Translations under genes and position numbers: made by a program
Origin: Scatophagus argus
Lineage: Eukaryota > Chordata > Actinopteri > Scatophagidae
DNA: 64,000 bases
Direction: 5' to 3'
Assembly (NCBI RefSeq): GCF_020382885.2
Contig: NC_058496.1
Location: 23,106,501 to 23,170,500 of the forward strand
The notes under the pieces: generated by a model
What the model saw: only the letters and a program-made list of their open reading frames with translations
The model's database searches: none
Told to the model about the DNA's origin: nothing
Shown here: in pieces, positions 13,397 to 40,476 of the stretch
Layout of the letters: the number at the start of each line of letters is the position of its first letter
Numbering within the stretch: position 1 is the stretch's first letter

Positions 13397-15306
13397 GTTT
13401 TCGCAACCTGGGGTAACTTACAGGAGTCTGACAAAAAAGCTGGTAGCTTTGAATCTGGTTTCTCCTTAAACAGGAGAACGTTAATTCGGCGTAAAGTTCA
13501 GCGTGCAGAAGCCAACAACGTGCTGCTTTCCACACAATGTAGCTGCCGATGAGCGAGGAAGTCACAGCAAGCGCAGCTCACGCGCTCCTTTCAATACGAA
13601 CGCGCTTCACCGAATGGAGAAGAGGCGAGCTCCGCCTCTCAAAATAGGTCTCACTGCTCGACTCCAATTTGCTGATTTACTGTTGTCTCTTATCTCAAAA
13701 TTACACCCAAAACGAACTAAACTTCAAATTATTACTTATTTTTTTCCTCTTCAGCGATTTTAAAATTAATTGCGGCCGAAAATTGCGTTTAATCAGACCA
13801 GGCCAAACCTTCCGATGGACCGACTCGCACTTGCGCACTTTAAAAAGATGCTGAATATCAGTTGAGCTGGAGCCTCACCATTGTGGTGGTCAGCGCTAAT
13901 TAGCCCATCAGTCAGTGTTTGTCCTGAGCTAATTGTTTGTTTTTGGTAAGAAATGGCCGAATCGACAAGATATTTTAGTTTAGGTTATGTCGAGTGGCTT
14001 GCTTACTCCACTGTGCTTATAAACAAAGCCATGGATAAATAATAGATTTACATTTTCTTGATTAGCAAGGATAGCCTTTACGCTAGTAGACATGTAATTT
14101 AACGCTGATTACATAATTATAACAAGTGTACGGTGAGGGATGACCGTCTGTTTAAACCTGTCCTTTGATGTCTATATGTTACTCATAACATCATAACAAT
14201 GGCTTTCAGTCAACTTGAGCTCGCCAGTGGCAGTCTCTTTATCACCTGACAGGCCAACAGAGGGACATGCAGCTCTAGGAAACATTCACCGTGAAAACTG
14301 ACAGTACTGGCTGTAAACCTGGCTGTTTGTCCAGGATCATGTTCGGTTCACCAGCAGCTGCTCCTTCATTTGCCACCCCCTTGATGTATGTTTACTATGA
14401 TCATTATGGTTGCTAATGTCTCTCACACCCTCTTCCTGTCAAAGCAGGTTAAAAAAAATACCATAAACGCTGGTAGGCTGCTCTGTGCCTTGTCCCGAAG
14501 AGAGCAGTAGCAGTTCTGTGTTTGTCTTTTGGTTGGTGACAACACGGGAACATGTGGTCACGCAGCGGCCAATGCCGAGCCCAGAGCAGGCGATCAGCAC
14601 CGTCAGACAAGCAGCAGCAGCAGCGCTGGCACTGGAAAGGAGTTCTGCCATCCCCCTGCAGAGAGAAACCCCTCTGAAAGGGAGAGAGAGAGAGAGAGAA
14701 AGAGCGATTTGGTTACAGAGCGGAGGATGAGGATGCAGTGGGAAGGAGATGTTGCAGAGGAGTCTGCGAGGAGGCAAAAACAAACAGGACAGGCTGTGTG
14801 ATCCTGGTCTCAAGATGTAGGAGTCACATCAGAAGAACCCTCAGTCAGAGAGAGAGAGTGTGTGTGTGTGTGGGAACGCACCATAACATCAGAGGACCTG
14901 TGTTTCAAGGATAGTGAAGGTGGAGAGGCGCAACCCGAGAAGTCCCCCATCCACTTCCACAGAGGATGACAAATTAGTCCTTATTCAGCAAGGAGCGGGA
15001 GCATCACCCTGAGGTTAGTGAAGTGCAAAGTCATACCGTTTCCACTTGATTTGAACATGTCTTTCTCGCTTAATGCTTTTCTTCTTTGACACTAGTTTTT
15101 GTCCAGTATGAAAATAAGTTGCATGTGCAGCACTGTCTCTGGTAATTTCCTCGCCGTCTGCCACTAGTTATGGTAATTCATGGCTGTATTCAGTCAGTGT
15201 GTTGTTTACAAATGTGCTCCCAACCTAGCTGGCCTGTAAGGGAAAAAAGCGTGGTGATGAAGTGTGGCTTTTTGTCTCTTCATGTGATGTCGTTATCCAG
15301 GATCAG
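13397..15306. promoter_or_regulatory. Divergent set/pkn3 promoter region with a likely noncoding first exon of pkn3
   Basis: The set side (13400-13640) is GC-rich with several CpGs, as expected for a housekeeping promoter. A second purine-rich stretch (about 14480-15013) contains (GA)n at 14682-14699 and mixed GA/GT repeats at about 14849-14872. It ends in a good donor, CCTGAG|GTTAGT, at 15013/15014, consistent with a 5'UTR exon spliced to the first recognisable pkn3 coding exon at 15301. I searched by eye for sequence encoding the first HR1 repeat of a PKN and found none here. Confidence 0.45.
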
Positions 15307-31986
<16,680 letters not shown>

Positions 31987-34839
31987 AAGATGCTCTGAAA
32001 AAACACCAGGGTGGGAAATTCTTAACACACATATTTGTTTGTTTTGTGGTTGGGAAGTTTGTCCACTTCAGAGGTTAACTTAACAAGTACCAAACATCAT
32101 TATTTATGTATAATCAACCCCCACAAGGCAAGTAAAATAATTCAGATAACCAACTACTTCATTTGCAATCTTTTGGGTCCCTTAAAGGGACAATAAGAAA
32201 TTAATAAGTCCTGTTCAGCTGTGAGCGAAAAGTTGACATGACAATGCTTTAGTTTTTGGTCTAGTCTTGTTTACTAGTTAATAAGTCAATAGGCATAAAA
32301 TTAATCAGTCACTGATTATTGATTTCATAATCAGTATCATGTTAACATCAAGAACAAATGCTAATCATTTACTGATTACAACTACAAAGTTGATGGGTTG
32401 GTTTCTTTTACTGCTTCGTATCATTTACATGAATCATCTTTACAACTGTTGGCTAAATTGATTAATCAAAACAAAGACAGATAAAAGATTTCAAGATTTT
32501 GGCAAATAGTCTTATTTTCTTTTTTGCTAGTTAGATAAGAGGATTGATATATCTCTGTTGTAGACGTGAAACTACCCTCAGCAATTGATTAGCCTAGCAA
32601 AACAAAATCGACCTATTAGCGCTTCAGACTCAGCAGCTCTTTGTGCTCAGCTAAGGCAACTGACAGCTGGTGGTAGCTTCATATCTACACTACAAACTTG
32701 AGAAGGGTATTAATCTTTTAATGAAATGCAAACAAACATATTTAATTAAAAAGAAAATAAGTGATTTGCTACTTGGATCCCTGGTTTGTTTAGACAGACG
32801 TCCTGGCCCAATAATCATTCAGTTATTTGGATTAATCAATAACTCTTCAAGCCCCTGTATAGTCACTTTCTCCTCTGGAGCAGTGAAAATCTCACTACTC
32901 AACTTTCCCATCCTGGACTTGATAGTGCTGCCAAATGAACTGACACTTTGGATATTTTCTGCAGTTCAATCATTTCAACAGGACACAACATCAATCCCAT
33001 GGCTGACTTCGCTGACTGTTCTCACTCTCACAATTGACAGCCAATTGTCAATAAAATAACTAGGCAGCGTCTATTTTGTTTTTAACAGCAACAACGCAAT
33101 TGTATCCTTTTATATTCTCTGTGGAGAGTCAAGCTTTGTAATACAACTCTGTCCTCACCTGCTCCTGCTACTAGAGTTTATTCACGAGATTTGGTCAGGC
33201 AAAATGTTGTACGAACACATGAAACAAATTTGACACAGAGTTCTTGAAGATATCATAACATTATCACCCCTTCCTTCCACATCTCTGTTTCTCTTTATAG
33301 TTAAATTTTAAAGGTAGTGTTTAGTGGCATCAAGCAGTATGGTTGCAGATTACAACCAACTGAACATCCCACATCTCACCCTCCTCTACGGTAGCCACTG
33401 AAATCACTTGAAAGGGCCTCTCAGTGTCTGTAAGCATGGCGGTGTAACATGGCAGACTCTGTGGCTGTCTCAGCTGGTTGTGCATCAATCACAGACAGCA
33501 CAATTATGTAATGTGGTAAGAGCAAATGTTTTGCAAATCGTGACCACGACAGCCCAAGGAGAAGAATTTTTAACAACATTTGGTGGGAAATTTTCTTAAC
33601 AACACAAAAAACAGGTTCAAATGAGTAACCTGAACGAAGGCCATAGAGTTTCATCAGCAGAATTAGCTTCACCAATTCTGAATTCACTACAGGGTGCAGA
33701 TAAGCAGATACATCAGTACTGATACACATGTCAGTCAAAAATAAATAAAAAAATTAATCCAATACATTTTTTTAAACTTTATTTTCTTTGAAGCTTTCAA
33801 CATGCAGAATTGAATTGAACTCTCATGCAGAAGCTTTGAATTGATTAGTTTGCAGTCATAACAGTACACAAATTAATTATAAATACACTGAATTCTGTTA
33901 AAGAAGTTAAAATATTATTGCCATTTATAAACTTAACTCTTCCAAATTGACATTGTGCTACTAATGCCACCAGTTGTAACCTCTTGGAGCATCATGTGTG
34001 TTGGAGACAGATTCTGCTTGCTTTGTGGCGTTTGTTTTATTTACAGTGTTTATCCCTCAGAAGTACAGCATGTGCTGCCATTTCTATGCACCACTGTGAC
34101 AGTCTTTGCCCACTGCCTTGTAGAAAAAAAGGGAACCCTGTTTCTGGTTGAAAGGCTTTTTTTTAAAGATGTTAAATCCAACATGGACATGTTTCAAATA
34201 TTTGCCAGGTCATTCACTCGCAGCAAAGATGTGCACATTCATACATTACTCTGCTCCTGACCATGTGTTTTCTGTTGGTATGGTAGAAGTGCATGGCACC
34301 GTGGTGAACTTGTGCACTAGAAATCCCGTAATTGCTAGCGGTATAAAAGAAGCCATAGATAATATAATATAGCCATAATAATAAGAAAATATATGTATTT
34401 TAAATTTAGCAAATCATATTCCTGTGATGCTGAGCTCTAATGATGTCAGTGCAATAAAAGAAGAGGAAGAGGGGCAGCAGGGATAAAGCTTGAAGATATA
34501 AGCCATGATTTATTTATTTATTTTTTAAAGTGCACCAAAAAGTCCCAATGTTTCCTTCCGAATTTTCTAACTAACAGCTGAGTTTCACATCAGCACTAGG
34601 AGAGAGCTGGAGGAATTATTGGGGAGTATACCAAACGGCAAACTTAAGACTAAATCTTAAAACTAAAATTAAGTAGCTTAGTAACTTAATTATATATGCA
34701 CTCATTTGGTGTAATTTAATGGAACTCAGTCTTGAACGTTCATTGTAACAATTCTTCTTGTAGCAATTCTTTGCCTTTTTCCAGCGAAATATTAAATCTG
34801 CCAACTCAACCCAAAACAATCTGTGACACTATCTTGCAC
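31987..34839. other. pkn3 3' flank, no gene recognised
   Basis: A/T-rich sequence after the pkn3 stop codon. Candidate pkn3 poly(A) signals are ATTAAA near 32744 and AATAAA at 33050-33055, so the 3'UTR may be about 0.8-1.1 kb. The piece around 32440-32600 resembles a diverged teleost repeat containing GATTAATCAAAAC. The 129-codon frame at 32670-33059 has no domain-like character. Confidence 0.4.
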
Positions 34840-35986
34840 TACAGGATTAACTAAAACTCCAAAAATGTGATTAGTAGTGATTAGTAGTGATCACCACCAT
34901 TATAAAGGCAATTTGTGTGAATTTGTTGACAGTCACCTCAAACGAGTTTGATTATTACTTTTTGTAATTAATGTTAAATCCATGAAGGTTTTTATATTTA
35001 TACATTCCCAGAGCCTAGAAAGGTTTTTTGTTTTTTTTTAACATCATCCAAGTCTATTGACCAAGCAGGAATGTGGGCACAGGACCAATATCCTCTTCAG
35101 TCATTCAGATTGGCAAAAGTGAGAATGGACATCTTTATAATAACAAGAGAGAAAAGTCAAGTTGCTTGCTGTTTAGATAATTAAATACTTCATCTGTCAG
35201 GCTCAAAACATTTGTTACGCTCACACTTCTCACACACAAAACTGATTCTGCTCTGACTATGTGTGCCTGAGTGCTCTCAAATGTTTCCTGGGAGGAATTT
35301 CAGTGCTCAGTCAGTCAGTTCTTTTGTCATTTACTTACTTCCCTATGTGCTGGGAAATTGATCTGTCTATCCTGATTTGAAAGTAGTTTTGAACATGTGA
35401 AGAAGGCATTTTGAAACTATAACAGGTTGCTCTTTAAGCTAATCTGAAGGTTTATACCTGCTGAACCCTCTACCTACCTCTACCTTTGGATAAGACTGTC
35501 AGCTGAATTAGTCAAATGTAACAGGGCAGACAACCAGTGTTGATTTAGCTGCTGTAGCACTTTAAGTTTATGCTGCTGAATATTACATGTTACGTAATGT
35601 GTCAATACTGTATTTATGTATGTATGTGAAGCTTCCTGACTAGGAATGTCAGTCTGTACAGGTGTACTCTATTAACAACATGCATCAATGTTTTAATGTA
35701 CTCTTGTTGTCAGTAAATACAAACAGAACAAATACAGTAAAAAAAATGTAAAATATTTGGCTCTTTGTGTGATGGTTATCGCACAATTAAGTTCATTTTT
35801 ACCAGAAAAAAATAATTACAGCAATATACAAGTTACATGAAACCAAAGGCACAAGATATTAATTATAAAGGCATAAAGGTGATTTGTGTTGTAATGTGTA
35901 GTCACCACTATCACAAAGCAACAACAGAAACATTTACAGAAGAAAGCGGTGAACAGACCTGAGGAAAAAAAATGTTTTAATCAGTG
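34840..35986 (+). repeat. Direct duplication, copy A (upstream of the coiled-coil frame)
   Basis: Segments 34840-35008 and 35714-35986 match 38521-38655 and about 38660-38915 in the same orientation. They share, for example, GGCAATTTGTGTGAATTTGT, AAATCCATGAAGGTTTTTAT and ACCAGAAAAAAATAATTACA. Copy A has about 0.7 kb (35009-35713) that is absent from copy B. Divergence looks like roughly a tenth by eye. Confidence 0.85.
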
Positions 35987-36188
35987 CATTTTGTGGTTCT
36001 TAAGTGGTCAGTAGTAAAAACATTCATACTGTATGAAGTTGTGTTACATGAATCCGTCAGTCTGGGATCAATAACAGATTTTAGATCCTGTTTTGAATGT
36101 TTAGTGTGGCAGCCATTTTGTTTAAATTTGAGTTAAAGTTTGCATTTTTCAATCTTCAAGAAAATCTTTATTGTACCAGCCAAAGAAA

Positions 36189-37687
36189 ATGAACCAAGTG
36201 GAGAACTCAAGTGGGATCCAAGGGTCCACAGGACTCACGCTAACAAGCAGGTCTCGTCGCAACCTCATCATGGAGTGCCTGGCCCTTCGTCACAAAGTTG
36301 AGGTGCTGAAAGATGCATTGGCTAAGGGGAAAGCCTGCTGTTCAGATCACGAGAAGAGCATAACGGAACTTAGCAAACAGCTGGATGAGACAAAAACAGA
36401 GTTGACAAGACAGAAAAAACTCAAAGAAATGTTCATCAACAAAGGCAAAGAAACAAAGAGAGAGCTGGAGAGGCTGAAAGCATACAGTAGCCCTCACACT
36501 CTCAGCACTGCCAAGATTGCCGCTCAAGGGAGAGATACCACCAGAGAGAAGAAAAAAAAAGTTCTTCATAAGGATTACGAGGAACTGCAAGTGGCACACA
36601 TAATCAGCCAGGAGAAGTTCACGGCTGAGCTCCAGACAGAGAAAGAGAAGAACCGGGTTCTCCAAGCAGAACTGGAGACGATCAACGCTTCGCACCATGA
36701 AGTCAACCAGAGGCTGAGATCATCAGCATCAGGCAACGAGCTGACACCCTCCAGTGTGAACGTGAAAAAGAATCCCAGCAGAAGAAGATCCTTCTAGAAT
36801 ATTACCAGGAACTGCAAGAGACACACAGACGTAGCCAGGAGACACTCACTGCTGAACTTCAGGCGGCAAATAAAGAGAAAGCACTTCTCCAACAAGAGCT
36901 GGACAGCATCAAAGTTTCATACCATGAGGACCACCTAAGGTATGAAACCGAGGTTGCCAACATCAGACAGCAGGCTAGTGCCCTTCAGCTTGAGCTAGAG
37001 AAGAAGAGCCAGCAGAAGACTGTCTCACAAAAAGAATATGCGCAGCTGCAAGCAGCGCTCATCCACGGCCAGAAGACATCATCAGCTGAGCTCCAGGAAG
37101 AGAAAGAGAAAAACAAGCTTCTCCAAGAAGAACTGGAGAAGATCAGACTTTCATACCAAGAGATCAGCCAAAAGTATGAAACTGTCGTACTCACTGCCAG
37201 ACAGCAGCACTCAGAAAGCCTTTCAGAAGGCTGGAGTACGATTAACAAACTGAAGGCCGAGAAGGAAGCCCTCTGTCAAACTATGGCAGAGGAAAGGGAG
37301 AACTTGAAACTGAAAGAGAGACTTTTTGAGAGAGAGGTGGGGGCGCTGAAATCTCAGCTCAGCATCCAGATTGCACGCAACCAGCTACTTTACACTGAGC
37401 TTGAGGCTGATAAAGAGGACTACTGCCTTCCAAGAAAGGTCGCCAGGCATGAGGAGAAGCGTGAGGATGAGCCCCTCCCTGCACCTGCTATGGAGCCCAA
37501 GAAAGAAACTGAGGCATCCGAGGAGCTGCTGTGCGAGCAACAGGAGTCCATCTCTGATGCACCAGCCCTCGAACTCCAGGAGGTGGACGAGATCTCTGAG
37601 ACTCTCCAGACAAATACACCTTCCGTCTGGAAAAGAACGCGTCACTTTCTCGGCTTGAGGAAACCAGAGAAGTGGAAAAAGGAGTAG
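36189..37687 (+). CDS. Intronless coiled-coil protein frame with three ~77-residue repeats, broken by a frameshift (possible pseudogene)
   Basis: Reading from the ATG at 36189 gives about 202 residues to a stop at 36795-36797. From about 36716 the homologous coding sequence continues in the -1 (+2) frame, without a stop, to the TAG at 37685-37687. Three tandem repeats are evident. They start near YEELQVAHIISQEKFTAELQ, YQELQETHRRSQETLTAELQ and YAQLQAALIHGQKTSSAELQ, each followed by an (E)L-x-x-I-x-x-S-[YH]-[HQ]-E segment. The frame break falls inside repeat 1, after SHHEVNQR, where repeat 2 has about three more residues, suggesting a small deletion. The N-terminal part has SRSRRNLIMECLALRHKVEVL; the C-terminus is acidic/proline-rich and ends WKRTRHFLGLRKPEKWKKE. 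No intron is visible; a poly(A) signal follows at 38058. I do not recognise the family. It may be a retrogene, a fish-specific gene with an assembly error, or a decaying copy. Confidence 0.6.
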
Positions 37688-38057
37688 GAAAATCATCAAT
37701 GCCATCATCCACCAACACAACAACACCAACAAAGCAGTTTGATTTAATGTCCTGACAGACAGCAGGGTTTTCTCCAGGTGCTCTGGTTTCCCCACAAATC
37801 CAAAATCATCCAAGAAACAGGCTGATAAATGGATCTTAAAAAAAAAAAAAATCACACGCACATATATACACATGTAAATAAAAAAAAATAGAATAAATAC
37901 AGTTTCTTCATGAATATATATTTTTTTGATTTAGTAGCTGTACAGTCAAGTTTGTAAAAAATGTGTTGTAAAATGTAGGACCTTTTCTCTCTTAGGGTGA
38001 AAATACATTTTTGTGCCCTTAGACAGCAGGGTCTGTTGATTATCCAGACCAACAGGA

Positions 38058-38063
38058 AATAAA
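38058..38063 (+). terminator. Candidate poly(A) signal after the coiled-coil frame
   Basis: AATAAA 370 bp past the stop codon at 37687; another candidate (AATAAA within an A-rich run) lies near 37878. The 3'UTR between is A/T-rich and otherwise featureless. Confidence 0.45.
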
Positions 38064-38149
38064 ATACATTGAGAACTAAAAAGAAAACAAGCTCGTGTTA
38101 GCAGTTCTGTGAAGGTGTACTAAAGCACTGCTGTACTCTGAAGTTGATG

Positions 38150-38310
38150 TCAATCTTAGCATGCTAATATAATAAATGAGAAGACTAATATGCTGATGGA
38201 AAGCTAATATGTTTACCATGGTCACCATTTAGTGTGTTGGCATGCTAACATTAGCTAATTATTACAACTGAGGCTGATGGGATGTTATTAAATTGCAGGT
38301 ATTTAATGAG
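38150..38310. repeat. Fragment of a common teleost repeat (GCATGCTAACATTAGCTAATT type)
   Basis: Blocks such as TTAGCATGCTAATATAATAA, TGTTTACCATGGTCACCATT, GGCATGCTAACATTAGCTAA and CTGAGGCTGATGGGATGTTA occur in this order in a repeat seen widely in fish genomes. The family name was not determined. Confidence 0.5.
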
Positions 38311-38520
38311 AACTTGTCATTTAGAAACAGGTTTGAAACAATGACTGACAGTTGTAACAGGACTGACATAAATGTAGTTGATTCAGTTTTATAGTCTAAA
38401 TGTACATATAGTAAACCCTCTGTTCTAAGACCTTCGATTTGAGCAAAGAAACACTCTTTAACAGGATAAAAATGGAAGAGTAACGGAGGAAGGATACCTC
38501 TTGTACTACATGCCTTGAAG

Positions 38521-38915
38521 TACAAGGATTAACTAAAATCATTACCATTGTAAAGGCAATTTGTGTGAATTTGTTGACAGTCATCTCAAACGAGGTTGAT
38601 TATTACTGTTAATTAGTGTTAAATCCATGAAGGTTTTTATATTTATACATTCCTAGAAAAAAAATACATACATACAGAGCAAATGCAGTAATTTGGCTCT
38701 CTGTGTGAAGATTATTGCAGTTAAGTTCATTTTTACCAGAAAAAAATAATTACAGCAATATACAAGTTACATTAAACCAAAGGCACAAGATATTAATTAA
38801 AAAGGCATAAATTAGTGTTGTAATGTGTAATCACCACTATCACAAAGCAACAACAGAAATATTTACAGAAGAAAATATGGTGAACAGACCTGAGGAAAAA
38901 ATGTTTAAATCAGTG
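38521..38915 (+). repeat. Direct duplication, copy B (downstream of the coiled-coil frame)
   Basis: Same-strand partner of 34840-35986, lacking its 0.7-kb central part. The junction is at about 38655-38660, next to TACATACATACA. The two copies bracket the intronless coiled-coil frame, 3.7 kb apart start to start. Confidence 0.85.
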
Positions 38916-39229
38916 GTTTTCATCTTTCCTTCAACTAAATATCCAGAAAATTAGTATAGAATAACCTTATACCCAACTTTGTGTTTTTCAAGCAGCCTTT
39001 TCAAAACCTCCTCTACAGCAATAAGTTGATATTTGCAAGGCAAGGTAAATACATGTAAGCTATTAGAGTAGAGGTGTATTGAAGAGAAGACATCATCAGC
39101 TCTTTTATCTGAGGAAAAAATACACCAACACTGCCATCCCCAAAGCCACCCTAAGACCTGGATACATTCCCATCACTCAGCCTTGCTTCCCATTATGTTC
39201 AAGTAGCCAATAACAGTGCTGCAGACAAA

Positions 39230-39301
39230 TCCCTGGTGGTTTAGTGGTTCGGATTCCACGCACTCACTGCCACAGCCCGGGTTCAATTCCCTGTGAGGGA
39301 A
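39230..39301 (+). pseudogene. tRNA-Glu-like sequence, degraded (CTC anticodon position)
   Basis: A 72-nt match to tRNA-Glu. It begins TCCCTGGTGGTTTAGTGGTT and has the B box GGTTCAATTCC, a loop CACTCAC that places CTC as anticodon, and the terminal GAGGGAA. The anticodon stem CCACG/TGCCA is largely unpaired and the acceptor stem has a mismatch. It is followed by an A-rich tail (about 39317-39345). This fits a retroposed tRNA copy or a simple tRNA-Glu SINE rather than a working gene. Confidence 0.7.
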
Positions 39302-39410
39302 TGCTGATATCTATCTTAAAAAAAAAACCACACAAAAAACCCAGTAGTTTCCCAGCTTGCGATCAATAAAGTATATTTATCAATCTAAATTCCCCCGTAG
39401 CCCAAAAATC

Positions 39411-39775
39411 CATCCATCCATCTATTTTCTATACCGCTTATCCGTCAGGGTCGCGGGGTAGCTGGAGCCTATCCCAGCTGACTACGGGCGAGAGGCGGGG
39501 TTCACCCTGGACTGGTCGCCAGTCAAGGGGCCAAAAACAGAAGACAGACAACCACACACTCTCACACTCACACCTAGGGGCAATGTAGAGTAGCCAATTA
39601 ACCTAATGTGCATGTTTTTGGTATTGTGGGAGGAAGCCGGAGTACCCGGAGAAAACTCACGCAGGCACAGGGAGAACATGCAAACTCCACATAGAAGGGC
39701 CCAGACCGGGATTCGAACCTGGAACCCTCTTGCTATGAGGCGACAGTGCTAACCACTGCACCACTGTGCCGCCCC
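39411..39775 (-). mobile_element. tRNA-derived SINE, copy 3 (3' of zdhhc12)
   Basis: Minus-strand copy of the same SINE. The CCATCCATCCATC tail is at the left and the head (..CACTGTGCCGCCCC) at the right. The perfect 13-bp target-site duplication TAGCCCAAAAATC lies at 39398-39410 and 39776-39788. It has a short internal difference near 39525-39540 compared with the others. Confidence 0.9.
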
Positions 39776-40476
39776 TAGCCCAAAAATCATTTTCCCCATA
39801 GATCACATCAAAAAAAAGAGATGTCTGTAAAACTGTTAACAGGACAACTCAAACTACAAACACGGTCAATTATGACTCATTCTGTTGTGAATTTTTGATC
39901 CATGGAGGTTTTGTATTTGTAAACTTCCCTCGAGCCGAGAAAAGTGATTTAAAAATCCATGATGCACCACAATGTAAAGTCTATGAGCTGAGTGGGAACT
40001 CATGGGTGGGGCACGTGGGAGGAACACTGCTGTTCCTATTCACCGCGTCGCATACACAGAGAGTAAACCTGAAAGCTAGAAACTTTGTTTTGATGTATGT
40101 GCCAGGTGACTGAATAGGCGCCATCTTTGGGTCTGGTAGCCAGCTCTTATAATGCATACATGAAAGTCACACTGCTAATGTGGTTAAAACACATTTGAGC
40201 TCAAGGTATCATGGTATTTGTATCAAAAACCTGTGTGAATTAAGGTGATTTGCTCAACATCAGGTTAGCACTGTATGTTGCATGCTCTACATGCTGTATG
40301 CTCTACAAATATACATTTAATGATATCTAAGATTTTATGGTCCAGTTCAGTTGCAAAGTTCAACACAGAAGGAAAAGTAAGTTTTAAATATCTGCCACTG
40401 AGACTGGAAAATGATTTTCCTTCCCTGAAAGGATTGTCTGACTGGTGTAGACAGCCATATGCCATCTGGCTAGAGG

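Noticed and set aside
32670-33059. 129-codon frame downstream of pkn3
   Set aside because: A/T-rich composition with no protein character; overlaps probable 3'UTR and repeat remnants.
36552-36560. A9 run as a programmed -1 frameshift site for the coiled-coil frame
   Set aside because: A -1 shift there reaches a TAA at about 36600 before the second half of the protein, and repeat 1 continues in the original frame beyond it.
36342-36698. 118-codon minus-strand frame
   Set aside because: Antisense shadow of the coiled-coil frame.
39230-39301. Functional tRNA-Glu gene
   Set aside because: The anticodon stem is not paired and an A-rich tail follows, so it is annotated as a degraded or retroposed copy.
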